Part shown: in pieces, positions 22,113 through 31,386 of the stretch
Position numbering within the stretch: the first letter of the stretch is position 1
Layout of the letters: every line of letters begins with the position of its first letter
Assembly (NCBI GenBank): GCA_902601455.1
Contig: CACKNC010000003.1
Location: 1 to 64,000 of the forward strand
Length of the DNA: 64,000 bases
Reading direction: 5' to 3'
DNA from: an uncultured Alphaproteobacteria bacterium
GTDB lineage: Bacteria > Pseudomonadota > Alphaproteobacteria > HIMB59 > GCA-002718135
Translations under genes and position numbers: made by a program
Notes under the pieces: generated by a model
Seen by the model: the letters and a program-made list of their open reading frames with translations, nothing else
The model's database searches: none
What the model was told of the DNA's origin: nothing

Positions 22113-23655
22113 AACAATAACAAACTCAATTTCTAAATTTTTTTTTATATTTTTTTTAAGAATTAATTTTAAAAAAAATTTTCATACAAATTTTAATGAT
22201 TTGAATTTTAAACAAAATGATTTTACTAACTATAAACTTATTCGGCATTATATTTTCAAAGAAAAATTTATTTATAATATTTCAATATCAGACATACATA
22301 CTTTTAATTTTTTATTTTATTTTCAAAAAATTGGAGGTAAAAAAGGAGTGGATCTATCAAAAAAAAATATTTTTTCATGGTTTAATCAATATAAGTTTTA
22401 TAAAAATTTTCCTTGGTCTAATGATTATTCATCAAAGAGATTTATAAATCTTATATATAATTATGATTTCATTTGTTCAAACTCAAGTAGTAAAGAAATA
22501 ATTCTTTTAAATTACATATTAAATTTTCATATAAATAGAATCACGTTTGATAATCAAAAAAAATTAAAAGAAAATACATCGTCATATGATTTGTTATCTA
22601 ACGTATTGATAAATTGTATAAAAAAAACCAATGCAACTAAAACATTGAATGAAATTAAAAATATAATTAATGCTCAAGTTGATGAAAACTCAGTACACAA
22701 AAGTTACAATATTTTAGAGCATTCAAAATTTTTAAATAACTTAAATGAGATTAAAAATATTTTATTATTTTTTGAAATAAAAATACCTAGAAATCTTAAT
22801 AACACAATTTTATCAATGACATCTTTACTTGGAACTTATATGCACAATGATTTATCATTACCTCTTTTTAATGGCTGTAACAATAATCATAACACACAGA
22901 TTAAAAAAATCATTGAAAAAGAACAGTTCTTAAAAAATGTTATTTTTAAAGAGTTTAAAAATGGAATTGCGGTCTACAAAGATATTTCAAAAACTCTTTT
23001 TTTTGATGTTGTCCAACATACAGGATTGGGTATTTGTAAAGAGTTAAGCGCTGGAACTTTATCAGTAGAAATAAGCGCAGATAATGAAAAAATAATAACA
23101 AATTGTGGGGGTGCGGAAATCAGTGGTAAAAATCCAAGTTATCTCAAATATAGTGCGGCACACTCAACTATAATTATAAATAATACTAATATAAGCCAAA
23201 TAGGTGGAATTAAAGAAAATACAAATTTTCCAAACCAAGTAAAATATGAAGAAAAAGATAATGAAGATGAGGCCTTATTATCGGGAACTCACAATGGATA
23301 CACAAGAAATTATAAAAAAATATGTAAGAGAGAATTACGCTTAAACAAGAAAAAAAACTTATTTCAGGGTGAAGACACAATAATTTCAACAAAATCAAGT
23401 GTTGATAAAATTATTTATCATATAAGATTTCATTTAATGCCCGGCATATCAACAACAATAACTAAAAATAAAAAAAATATTATAATAAAAACAAAAAAAA
23501 ATAATATATGGATGTTTAAATCAGACAGTGAAATTATGATTGAGAAAAGTATATATGTAAATAATGATTTAGCTATAGAAACATCTCAGATTGTAATTAC
23601 CGGATTAACATCATCATTAAAAAATAAAATTCAATGGTCACTAGAAAAAATTTAA
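22105..23655 (+). CDS. Heparinase II/III family protein
   Basis: Located between rsmB and purH; C-terminal heparinase-like beta region (HSTIIINNTNISQIGG, HNGYTRNYKKICKRELRLN). Confidence 0.75.
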   Translation: MIKTITNSISKFFFIFFLRINFKKNFHTNFNDLNFKQNDFTNYKLIRHYIFKEKFIYNISISDIHTFNFLFYFQKIGGKKGVDLSKKNIFSWFNQYKFYKNFPWSNDYSSKRFINLIYNYDFICSNSSSKEIILLNYILNFHINRITFDNQKKLKENTSSYDLLSNVLINCIKKTNATKTLNEIKNIINAQVDENSVHKSYNILEHSKFLNNLNEIKNILLFFEIKIPRNLNNTILSMTSLLGTYMHNDLSLPLFNGCNNNHNTQIKKIIEKEQFLKNVIFKEFKNGIAVYKDISKTLFFDVVQHTGLGICKELSAGTLSVEISADNEKIITNCGGAEISGKNPSYLKYSAAHSTIIINNTNISQIGGIKENTNFPNQVKYEEKDNEDEALLSGTHNGYTRNYKKICKRELRLNKKKNLFQGEDTIISTKSSVDKIIYHIRFHLMPGISTTITKNKKNIIIKTKKNNIWMFKSDSEIMIEKSIYVNNDLAIETSQIVITGLTSSLKNKIQWSLEKI

Positions 23656-25151
23656 AAAGTAATGCTTTGATATCTGTTTATGATAAATCACATTTAACTA
23701 AAATATGTGCAGTATTGTCTAAATATAATATTGGTATCATTTCTACAGGAGAAACTGCAAAAAAAATAACCTCTTTAGGATATAAATGCAGAGAAATATC
23801 AAAAATTACTAAATTTAAAGAAATTCTAGAGGGTAGAGTTAAGACTCTTCATCCTAAAATTTATTCATCTCTTTTATTCAAGAGGGATAAATTAGAACAT
23901 GTACAAATGTTTGAAAAATTAAATTTCCCAAAGATAGATTTTGTTATTGCAAACTTTTATCCATTTTCTAAAATTTCAAAAGGAGATAAAATTCAAAAAA
24001 TTGAAATGATAGATATCGGGGGACCCTCAATGATAAGATCAGCAAGTAAAAATTTTAATTTTGTAACTACGATATGTTCACAAAAATATTATAGCTCTTT
24101 TATAAGTGAATTAGAAAAAAATAATGGAAAGACCTCATTAAAATTTAGGGAAAAAATGGCTAAAGAAAATTTTAAAATTACTAGTGAGTATGACTTATCA
24201 ATTCATAAATGGTTTAATGATAAAAACTATAAAACCGCCACTTCCAATAAAATCAAAATAAAATATGGCGAAAACCCCAATCAAAAAGCCTTCTTTATAA
24301 AAAATACTAAAAATAATATCTTTGACAATCAAATAAATGGAAAAGAAATTAGTTATAATAATATTTTAGATATAAGTGAAGGGTTAGCATGCTTGTATGA
24401 GTTTAGTGAACCAACATGCGTAATAATTAAACATAATAATCCATGTGGTGTAGCTTCTTCCAAAAGTATACGAAAAGCATATTTAAAAGCTTATGAATCA
24501 GATCCCATGAGTGCTTTTGGAGGAGTAGTTTTGTTTAATAAAAAAATTGATCCTAAACTTGCAAAAATTATAAATAAAAAATTTACTGAAGTTATAGTTG
24601 CGCCAGAAATAAATAAAAAAACATTAAATGTATTAAATCTGAAAAAAAACTTAATTATTATTGACTCAAAAAATTTGAAACAAAATAAAAATATTCTTTT
24701 TAAGTCTGTTAACTCTGGTTTATTATTACAAGAACAAAATTTAACAAAAATAATAAAATCAAAACTAAAAAAAATGTCAAGTTGTGCTGCACCTATAAAG
24801 ATTATTGATGATTTAATTTTTGCTTTAAAGGTATCTAAACACGTAAAATCTAACTCTGTTGTATTGGCAAAAAATAAACAAACGTTGGGCATTGGAGCTG
24901 GTCAAATGAGTAGATTGGACTCAACAAAATTTGCAATAATGAAGTATAGAGATCGCTTTAAAAATAAAAAATGTGTTTGTGCGTCTGATGCATTTTTTCC
25001 ATTTACAGATAGCCTCAAACTATTGAACAAAAATAATTGTGTTGCTATAGCACAGCCTGAGGGATCAAAGAATGATCCTAAAATAATTGACTACGCTAAT
25101 AAAAACAAAATACCTTTATTTTTTATTAAGAATAGATTGTTTAAACATTAA
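23634..25151 (+). CDS. purH: Bifunctional AICAR transformylase/IMP cyclohydrolase
   Basis: ALISVYDKSHLTKIC, EGRVKTLHPKIYSSLL, KYGENPNQKAFF, IIKHNNPCGVASS. Confidence 0.97.
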   Translation: MVTRKNLKSNALISVYDKSHLTKICAVLSKYNIGIISTGETAKKITSLGYKCREISKITKFKEILEGRVKTLHPKIYSSLLFKRDKLEHVQMFEKLNFPKIDFVIANFYPFSKISKGDKIQKIEMIDIGGPSMIRSASKNFNFVTTICSQKYYSSFISELEKNNGKTSLKFREKMAKENFKITSEYDLSIHKWFNDKNYKTATSNKIKIKYGENPNQKAFFIKNTKNNIFDNQINGKEISYNNILDISEGLACLYEFSEPTCVIIKHNNPCGVASSKSIRKAYLKAYESDPMSAFGGVVLFNKKIDPKLAKIINKKFTEVIVAPEINKKTLNVLNLKKNLIIIDSKNLKQNKNILFKSVNSGLLLQEQNLTKIIKSKLKKMSSCAAPIKIIDDLIFALKVSKHVKSNSVVLAKNKQTLGIGAGQMSRLDSTKFAIMKYRDRFKNKKCVCASDAFFPFTDSLKLLNKNNCVAIAQPEGSKNDPKIIDYANKNKIPLFFIKNRLFKH

Positions 25152-25157
25152 TTTAAA

Positions 25158-25310
25158 ATGAGTAAAAATTACGTTAAATTACTTATAAAAAAATTTCCTG
25201 ATATTGCTAGTGGCAGGAAAAACTTCCAATATTTTGAAAACAGAATAAAAAAAAACCTTATCTTAACCAAGAAATATCTCAAAAAGTCAAAAACTTCTAA
25301 ATCTAAATAA
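25158..25310 (+). CDS. Hypothetical small basic protein (50 aa)
   Basis: ATG-initiated uninterrupted ORF MSKNYVKLLIKKFPDIASGRKNFQYFENRIKKNLILTKKYLKKSKTSKSK just after purH; not in the supplied ORF list. Confidence 0.35.
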   Translation: MSKNYVKLLIKKFPDIASGRKNFQYFENRIKKNLILTKKYLKKSKTSKSK

Positions 25311-25351
25311 ATATATGTAATTTTAATAAAAATTATAATAAATAACTTATT

Positions 25352-25939
25352 ATGCATTTATTTTTTTCTACACCTGTTTGGGCATCTAAAATCGATGATT
25401 ACAAGAAAGTTAATCTTGAATTGCTTAACTATATATCTGAACTAAGAAAGAATGATCCTGAAGGTATTGTTAAAAGTAATTTTATAGGATGGCATTCTAA
25501 AGATTTTAACTTAAACGATCAGATATCAAAAAACTTTATTCAAGCAATTAAAAAAAATATTAACACAGCATTGAGTGATATGAATTGGGATTTATCTAAA
25601 CAGGATGTTAAAATTAAGAGTTTGTGGGCGATTGTAAATGAGGAGGGGGCTTTTAATCAACGCCATCATCATGGTAATAGCGATATAAGTGCTGCATACT
25701 ATGTAAGCGCTTACGAAAACTGTGGTGAAATAGTATTTTATGATCCAAGACCAGCTCCTGTATATAAACACCCCATTTCTAAAAGTCCTAATATACTTAA
25801 TGCTTCAGTTAATTCTATAAAACCTGAAGAAGGTCTTTTAGTATTATTCCCAAGCTATTTAGAGCACTCAGTAAACCCAAATAAATCTAAACATAAAAGA
25901 ATTGTAATCAGCTTTAATATAAGTTTAGAAAAAAATTAA
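25352..25939 (+). CDS. Putative 2OG-Fe(II) oxygenase (TIGR02466-like)
   Basis: FFSTPVWASKI start, FNQRHHHGNSDISAAYYV, LLVLFPSYLEHSVNPN. Confidence 0.88.
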   Translation: MHLFFSTPVWASKIDDYKKVNLELLNYISELRKNDPEGIVKSNFIGWHSKDFNLNDQISKNFIQAIKKNINTALSDMNWDLSKQDVKIKSLWAIVNEEGAFNQRHHHGNSDISAAYYVSAYENCGEIVFYDPRPAPVYKHPISKSPNILNASVNSIKPEEGLLVLFPSYLEHSVNPNKSKHKRIVISFNISLEKN

Positions 25940-25941
25940 AA

Positions 25942-26757
25942 ATGGGTGTTGGTGATGCTCTCATGGCAAGTGGTGAAATAAGAGAGCTAAGGTTAAAAAA
26001 TCCAGACTTTAAATTTATTGTTGGAGATGGAATAAGATCTTATTGGAATGAAGTTTTTGATTTTAACCCATATATTATTAGGGGTTCTGAAGCAAAAAAA
26101 TATAAAAATGTGGTTTGGATAGATAACTATGAAGGCAATAGACCTTATAGAAATTATGGAATAAGTTTACCAAAAGATAATTATAATTGGAAAAAGGAAT
26201 TCACACCGAAGAGGGGGGAAATTTTTTTTTCTGAAAATGAATTAAAAATAGCAGAACAAGTAACATCAAATATTAGACAAAAAATAGGTAGACAAAAGAA
26301 ACTTATCTATGTTGAACCGCATGTTAAAAAAAGATTGGGTTATCAAAATAGAGATTGGGGATTTAGTAGATGGCAAAAAGTAGTAAACGAACTTAGTTAT
26401 AAATATGAATTCATTCAAATATCATATGGGGAAAACAAACAGCTTGAAAACTGTATAAATATTCATGGACTTAACTTTAGAACTAGTGTGGCTATTTTAT
26501 CAAAATGTGATTTTTTTATAGGCCATGAAGGAGGCATGCATCATGCAGCAGCCGCAACAAATTTGAAAGCGGTTGTAGTTTTTGGAGGGCACATTAGCCC
26601 AAAAATTACAGGATATAACTTCCATAATAATATTTATGTGGAACTAGATGAATCTCCATGTGGGATGAAAAATATCTGTAATCACTGTTTAAAATGTATG
26701 AGTTTGATCACTACTGATGAAGTTATTAAAAGCATTAATAGTTCACTTGCCAATTAA
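25942..26757 (+). CDS. GT9-like glycosyltransferase
   Basis: MGVGDALMASGEIRELR, CDFFIGHEGGMHHAAAATNLKAVVVFGG. Confidence 0.75.
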   Translation: MGVGDALMASGEIRELRLKNPDFKFIVGDGIRSYWNEVFDFNPYIIRGSEAKKYKNVVWIDNYEGNRPYRNYGISLPKDNYNWKKEFTPKRGEIFFSENELKIAEQVTSNIRQKIGRQKKLIYVEPHVKKRLGYQNRDWGFSRWQKVVNELSYKYEFIQISYGENKQLENCINIHGLNFRTSVAILSKCDFFIGHEGGMHHAAAATNLKAVVVFGGHISPKITGYNFHNNIYVELDESPCGMKNICNHCLKCMSLITTDEVIKSINSSLAN

Positions 26758-26761
26758 TAAT

Positions 26762-27604
26762 TTAAATGTTTATGTTTAGTTTTTTCTTAAAATTGTCATA
26801 AAATATAATTTTTTCAAATTGAAAATTATTTTTACTAAGGTCTTTAATTTTTTTCTTTAATAAAGAATTAATTTTTTTAAGCTCTTCATAATTTTCAAAA
26901 TTATTTTTATAATTCATATTATTTTTTTTTATTACTGGTTTTTTAAATAAAACGGTGTTTAGTTCTTCAAGTGATATTTTTAAAAAGTTTGATAGTTTTG
27001 GTAAACTTTTATTAATGTCTTCATATTTTATATTTAAGAATTGGTTTTTGTTTTTTAAAGATAAAGAAAGTACATCATTTATAAAAAGATTTATTATATA
27101 ACTCTTTGCTGCATTGAAGGTGATTGGCTTATTATTATTGTTGTTTGAATTCTTGATATTTTTTATATAATCTTCTTGCTTACTTAAAATAGTATTATCT
27201 ATGACTCTTTGACTTTTCAAATTTTTCGGTTCAATTAAATGAACCACTCTTCCGAAAATTTTAGATTTTAAAATATCTATGTAATCCCTATCAATATGTA
27301 TAACTTGAAAATTTTCAAACTTATCCAAAAATTTATTGTATTCATTATGGGGAAAGGGTTTATAAAAATCAAAAACGAATTTAGTCCCTAATGTTTTGTG
27401 GTTTACAGAGGTTGGAAATTTTTGGAAAACATCCTTGAAGTTCGTATTTTTTAAAAATAGGTGATATGGTGAAGCCTTTCCTATTAGCAGATCTTGAGAC
27501 CACTTAATCTCATAATCTGTAGCAAAACTTTTACAATTGCCTAGTGATGTGACTAACCATGTGCTCCCACATCTTTGATTTGAAACTAATATAACGTTAT
27601 TCAT
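26762..27604 (-). CDS. Sulfotransferase-like protein
   Basis: N-terminal VSNQRCGSTWLVTSLG (5'-PSB-like loop). Confidence 0.65.
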   Translation of the reverse strand: MNNVILVSNQRCGSTWLVTSLGNCKSFATDYEIKWSQDLLIGKASPYHLFLKNTNFKDVFQKFPTSVNHKTLGTKFVFDFYKPFPHNEYNKFLDKFENFQVIHIDRDYIDILKSKIFGRVVHLIEPKNLKSQRVIDNTILSKQEDYIKNIKNSNNNNNKPITFNAAKSYIINLFINDVLSLSLKNKNQFLNIKYEDINKSLPKLSNFLKISLEELNTVLFKKPVIKKNNMNYKNNFENYEELKKINSLLKKKIKDLSKNNFQFEKIIFYDNFKKKLNINI

Positions 27605-27686
27605 AAAATTATTTTAATTAAGTCTGTAAAATATTATTAATGATTTTATTAAAAACTTTATATAAAAAAATATAATACATAAATCC

Positions 27687-28292
27687 ATGCTTATAAGTCA
27701 CAAATATAAATTTATTTTTATAAAAACAAAAAAAACAGCCGGAACTTCAATAGAAATCGAACTCAATAAAATAATGAGTGAAACTGATGTAGTTACACCA
27801 ATCAAGCCAGGTCATCCCGACCATAAGCCAAGAAACTACGTTTATGGTAATAAAAAATTATTTAATCATATTATGATAAAAGATTTAGAGAAAATAATAC
27901 CTAAAAATATATATCAAAATTATTTTAAATTCTGTGTAGAAAGAGAACCAGTAGAAAAATGTTTGAGCGATTTTTGTATGCAAAAAAACAGTGAGTATCA
28001 CAATAAAAATAAAGAAAACCTAAGTTGGAAAGAATATTTAAAAATTGGTAATTTCCCCATAGATACAGAAAAGTATACTGATAATAAAAATAATTTATGT
28101 GTTGATAGAGTATTAAAATATGAAAAATTAGAAGATGAGCTTTATGAAATTTCTAAAATATTAAAATTTGATTTTAAGGGGTTGAAAATTAAAGCAAAAT
28201 CAGGTTTTAGGGAAAAAATATATGTATCTGAAAAAGAAAAAAAACTAATCTATAAAGCTTTTTTGAATTCAAATAAATTTACAGGATATTAA
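27687..28292 (+). CDS. Sulfotransferase family protein
   Basis: MLISHKYKFIFIKTKKTAGTSIEIEL (5'-PSB-like), FKFCVEREPVEKCLSDF (3'-PB-like). Confidence 0.75.
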   Translation: MLISHKYKFIFIKTKKTAGTSIEIELNKIMSETDVVTPIKPGHPDHKPRNYVYGNKKLFNHIMIKDLEKIIPKNIYQNYFKFCVEREPVEKCLSDFCMQKNSEYHNKNKENLSWKEYLKIGNFPIDTEKYTDNKNNLCVDRVLKYEKLEDELYEISKILKFDFKGLKIKAKSGFREKIYVSEKEKKLIYKAFLNSNKFTGY

Positions 28293-28342
28293 TTAATATA
28301 TTTCAATTTTTACTGACCTTTATACACTATAAGATATTAAAA

Positions 28343-28484
28343 TTATTTTGAAAAATTATTTTTAATTTTATTTTCATATAGTTTTAAGGCCGCTGATATA
28401 GTCATATCCAAATACAAGATCTTCAAAATATTCTAGAAGTTTATTGCTCTCTTTAGATTTAGTATAAGTTATTACAAATAGATA
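28343..28484 (-). pseudogene. Possible 3' gene remnant split by a frameshift
   Basis: Minus strand reads FVITYTKSKESNKLLEYFEDLVFGY then, in another frame, DMTISAALKLYENKIKNNFSK*, both coding-like with no start codon. Confidence 0.3.
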
Positions 28485-28491
28485 TTAAAGT

Positions 28492-28887
28492 TTAAAATTT
28501 CGAACATTTACCGTAGGACAAAATCAGATCATCTGTATTTTTTTTATCATGAACATATCCAAATCCTTGAGAATATACAAAGTTTAAGTTTTTTTTATTA
28601 AATACAATACTTGCTCCCTCACCATTCATACATTGCATAAAATTATTTCTCCAGCCATTCACACAAACTTCGTTAGCGAACATTGTTGTGTTAAAAATAA
28701 GATCTTTTGATTCAAAAATTAGTTTTTCAAAGTCTATTTTTCCAGTAAATTTTATTTCATCAAAAACGGTATTTTTATAATTGTTACCACCGTCAAAACC
28801 AGTAGCATTTTCTTCTACACAGTAATAGACTTCTGCAAACAAAGTAGATGAGAAAAACAAAACAAGGAGTGTAAATAGAGTTTTCAT
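28492..28887 (-). CDS. Hypothetical secreted protein
   Basis: Signal peptide MKTLFTLLVLFFSSTLFA, several cysteines. Confidence 0.65.
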   Translation of the reverse strand: MKTLFTLLVLFFSSTLFAEVYYCVEENATGFDGGNNYKNTVFDEIKFTGKIDFEKLIFESKDLIFNTTMFANEVCVNGWRNNFMQCMNGEGASIVFNKKNLNFVYSQGFGYVHDKKNTDDLILSYGKCSKF

Positions 28888-28910
28888 AATTCTTTATAAT
28901 ACTAAAGTAC

Positions 28911-28932
28911 ATTGCAAGTGCATTGCAAATAA
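28911..28932. repeat. 11-bp tandem direct repeat (attgcaagtgc/attgcaaataa) next to a tRNA fragment
   Basis: Direct reading; 11-bp periodicity. Confidence 0.6.
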
Positions 28933-28962
28933 TTTTTAAAATTTAAAGGTGGAATTGAAATT

Positions 28963-28993
28963 TGGAGCGGGCGAAGGGATTCGAATTCTCGAC
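28963..28993 (-). pseudogene. 3' fragment of tRNA-Gly (att-like core)
   Basis: tggagcgggcgaagggattcgaaTTctcgac matches the 3' 31 nt of the intact tRNA-Gly at 30741 with 2 mismatches. Confidence 0.85.
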
Positions 28994-29038
28994 CCGCTTA
29001 ATCTATTTTTTATAGGGTCCCAAAAATTTAAAAACTTA

Positions 29039-29060
29039 ATTGCTACTTAATTGCAAATCT
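29039..29060. repeat. 11-bp tandem direct repeat (attgctactta/attgcaaatct)
   Basis: Direct reading; same motif and periodicity as 28911 and 29920. Confidence 0.5.
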
Positions 29061-29267
29061 TTAATCAAAAAATAAATTAAAATAATAAATCAAATAATTA
29101 ATGCTACACCACCGCATAACAAAGATATAATTGCTAATTCTATTTAAAATTTTATATTATTAAAATTAAAGTTAATGAAATATCAAAAATTGATTCAAGT
29201 TTAAGTTGTCTAAATCTTAGATGGTGATATATTTATATCAATCCTAACACTTTATTATGATTATATA

Positions 29268-29864
29268 ATGAAAAATACTATTACTTTATTTTTACTATTA
29301 ATATCATTTAATATATTTGCAAAAGAATATAGTAGTATTCATAATATCAATTTAACTATCCCAGAAAATTATTTTACTATTAACAATTTAACAGTTGATG
29401 AAATTACTGAGTATGAGCAAGAAACAGGAAACGAAATTTATAATAATTATTTGATTAAGAATATTTTGGATCAATTAGGTGATTTAAAGGTTGATTATCT
29501 AATACCAGATTATGCATTTTCACAATTTAAGGATGATATTGTTGATAATATAAACATTATTGCCAAAGAAGAAATTTTTGAAACTTCTGATATTGAAGTA
29601 GAATGTAAAGAATTAAATAATGCTTTTAAGACGATGTTTGGTGATGCTTATAATCAAATTTTATGTAGAAATACAAATTATATTAATAATACTGTATATG
29701 AAAGAAGGAGAATAAGTGAAATTGGATTGTATGTTCAACAAGATCAATTTACATTTTACCTAAATAATGGAAAAAAGTATGCTATTACTCTAACTTGTCA
29801 CAAAGAAAGTTGTAGTAAAGTCGAAAAAGATTTTATAAATATTATTCAGTCTATTAAAAGATAA
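29268..29864 (+). CDS. Hypothetical secreted protein
   Basis: Signal peptide MKNTITLFLLLISFNIFA; lies between two tRNA-Gly fragments. Confidence 0.65.
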   Translation: MKNTITLFLLLISFNIFAKEYSSIHNINLTIPENYFTINNLTVDEITEYEQETGNEIYNNYLIKNILDQLGDLKVDYLIPDYAFSQFKDDIVDNINIIAKEEIFETSDIEVECKELNNAFKTMFGDAYNQILCRNTNYINNTVYERRRISEIGLYVQQDQFTFYLNNGKKYAITLTCHKESCSKVEKDFINIIQSIKR

Positions 29865-29919
29865 AAGCATTAAAATAAGACTATATTCTCTCATATTATT
29901 TTTTATAACATAAAACTGT

Positions 29920-29941
29920 ATTGCAACTATATTGCAAATAG
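29920..29941. repeat. 11-bp tandem direct repeat (attgcaactat/attgcaaatag)
   Basis: Direct reading; near-identical to 28911-28932. Confidence 0.6.
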
Positions 29942-29971
29942 AATTTAAAATTTGAGAGTATGGTTAAGATT

Positions 29972-30037
29972 TGGAGCGGGCGAAGGGATTCGAACCCTCG
30001 ACTTCAACCTTGGCAAGGTTGCGCTCTACCCCTGAGC
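29972..30037 (-). pseudogene. Truncated tRNA-Gly(GCC), lacking the 5' acceptor strand
   Basis: 66 nt identical to the intact tRNA from CCA end through the D-arm; 5' GCGGGCGTA replaced by unrelated sequence, so the acceptor stem cannot form. Confidence 0.9.
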
Positions 30038-30097
30038 CAATCCTAAACGTTGTGTTTCCTAAGTTTTTAAAAATGAAAATTTAATTTTTTGAATATC

Positions 30098-30119
30098 AAT
30101 TGTGCCGTAATTGTGCCGA
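30098..30119. repeat. 11-bp tandem direct repeat (aattgtgccgt/aattgtgccga)
   Basis: Direct reading; same period as the other att-flanking repeats but different sequence. Confidence 0.6.
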
Positions 30120-30146
30120 GAAATTTAAATAAAAATTTTTTTTGTC

Positions 30147-30632
30147 TTATAGTAAAGAAGCAAATGAAAGATATGAACAATCACCGACCATTAAGTTTAC
30201 TTTTCTAATAGGAACATCGCCCATCTTTGATTGTTGAAGGCTATATTTTGTTTTTCCATTATCTTCTCTCCAAAAAGAATAGACCTCGATAGTTTGTGAA
30301 GGCCAATATACAATTAAACTAATTGAGCTTGGAGAAACCAAAAGAGGTAAAATACTAGCTCCGTCTTGTTTACTTGAGGTTATTGACCCCAAAGCATCAT
30401 AGTAAAGTATATCAAACTCATTTTTTTCTTTATTCAATAGCTTTAAAGAGGTTTTACCTTTTGAAATATAATCATCAGCCATACCGGATTCATTACTAGG
30501 CACCAATCCATAGTTTAGATAATAAGCATAACCATCAAGACTTTCACAATTAGCGATATCTTTTGCTATTAGTGTTGAGCTAAAAATAAACGGTATTAAT
30601 AATAAGATTATTTTTAATAATAATTTTTTCAT
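30147..30632 (-). CDS. Hypothetical secreted protein
   Basis: Signal peptide MKKLLLKIILLLIPFIFSSTLIA; lies between the tRNA-Gly and its fragment. Confidence 0.65.
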   Translation of the reverse strand: MKKLLLKIILLLIPFIFSSTLIAKDIANCESLDGYAYYLNYGLVPSNESGMADDYISKGKTSLKLLNKEKNEFDILYYDALGSITSSKQDGASILPLLVSPSSISLIVYWPSQTIEVYSFWREDNGKTKYSLQQSKMGDVPIRKVNLMVGDCSYLSFASLL

Positions 30633-30740
30633 TAAGTTTATTTTAGCATTAATGTTAAAAATTGTAGAGGTTTAAAAGTGATATTTTTAAACACTTATTG
30701 ATTCGAGATAGTGTCGAAAATAAATAAAACTAGGAAAATT

Positions 30741-30815
30741 TGGAGCGGGCGAAGGGATTCGAACCCTCGACTTCAACCTTGGCAAGGTTGCGCTCTACCC
30801 CTGAGCTACGCCCGC
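30741..30815 (-). tRNA. tRNA-Gly (anticodon GCC), CCA encoded
   Basis: GCGGGCGTAGCTCAGGGGTAGAGCGCAACCTTGCCAAGGTTGAAGTCGAGGGTTCGAATCCCTTCGCCCGCTCCA folds as a cloverleaf with complete acceptor stem. Confidence 0.97.
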
Positions 30816-30870
30816 AATAGATTTTTTTCTCTATCATGATACAATATGAAAGTATAATAAAAAAAAATAA

Positions 30871-31386
30871 ATGTTGAGTGTTTTGAATTTTATAAATATT
30901 TTAAAGACAAGTGGTTATCAGTACAAGTTACACGAACACGATCCTCTATTCACAGTTGAAGACTCAAAAAAAAACAGGGGTGAAATGAATGGTTCTCACA
31001 GTAAAAATCTCTTTTTTAAAAATAAAAAAAATAAATTTTACCTTATCTCTTGCGAAGAAAATACTAACATAAATATAAAAAAAATTTCTAAAGAACTTAA
31101 TCTCGGAAACATTTCTTTTGCAAAAGAAGAGTATCTTTTAAGTTATTTAGGTATAAAACCAGGATCCGTATCACCTTATGCTTTATTAAATGATACACAA
31201 AACGTAGTCGATTTTTTTTTAGAGAAAAAATTATATGAAAGTGAATTTGTTAATTTTCACCCACTATCCAATAAAGCAACAATTACCATGCTAACAAAAA
31301 ATTTTATTAATTTTATGATTGAAAATAATAAAAAAATACATATTTTTTCAACAGAAAATGGATCTATAATTAAAACCTATGAATAA
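30871..31386 (+). CDS. YbaK/ProX-type aminoacyl-tRNA deacylase
   Basis: HEHDPLFTVEDSKKNRGEMNGSHSKNLFFKNKK, LGIKPGSVSPYALLND. Confidence 0.9.
   Translation: MLSVLNFINILKTSGYQYKLHEHDPLFTVEDSKKNRGEMNGSHSKNLFFKNKKNKFYLISCEENTNINIKKISKELNLGNISFAKEEYLLSYLGIKPGSVSPYALLNDTQNVVDFFLEKKLYESEFVNFHPLSNKATITMLTKNFINFMIENNKKIHIFSTENGSIIKTYE

Noticed and set aside
29968-30050. Second functional tRNA gene
   Set aside because: The 5' acceptor strand is not complementary to the 3' strand, so it is a fragment and not a functional tRNA
28911-30119. CRISPR array as an explanation for the repeats near tRNA-Gly
   Set aside because: Repeats are only 11 bp, paired, and tied to tRNA fragments; no spacer-repeat periodicity and no cas genes
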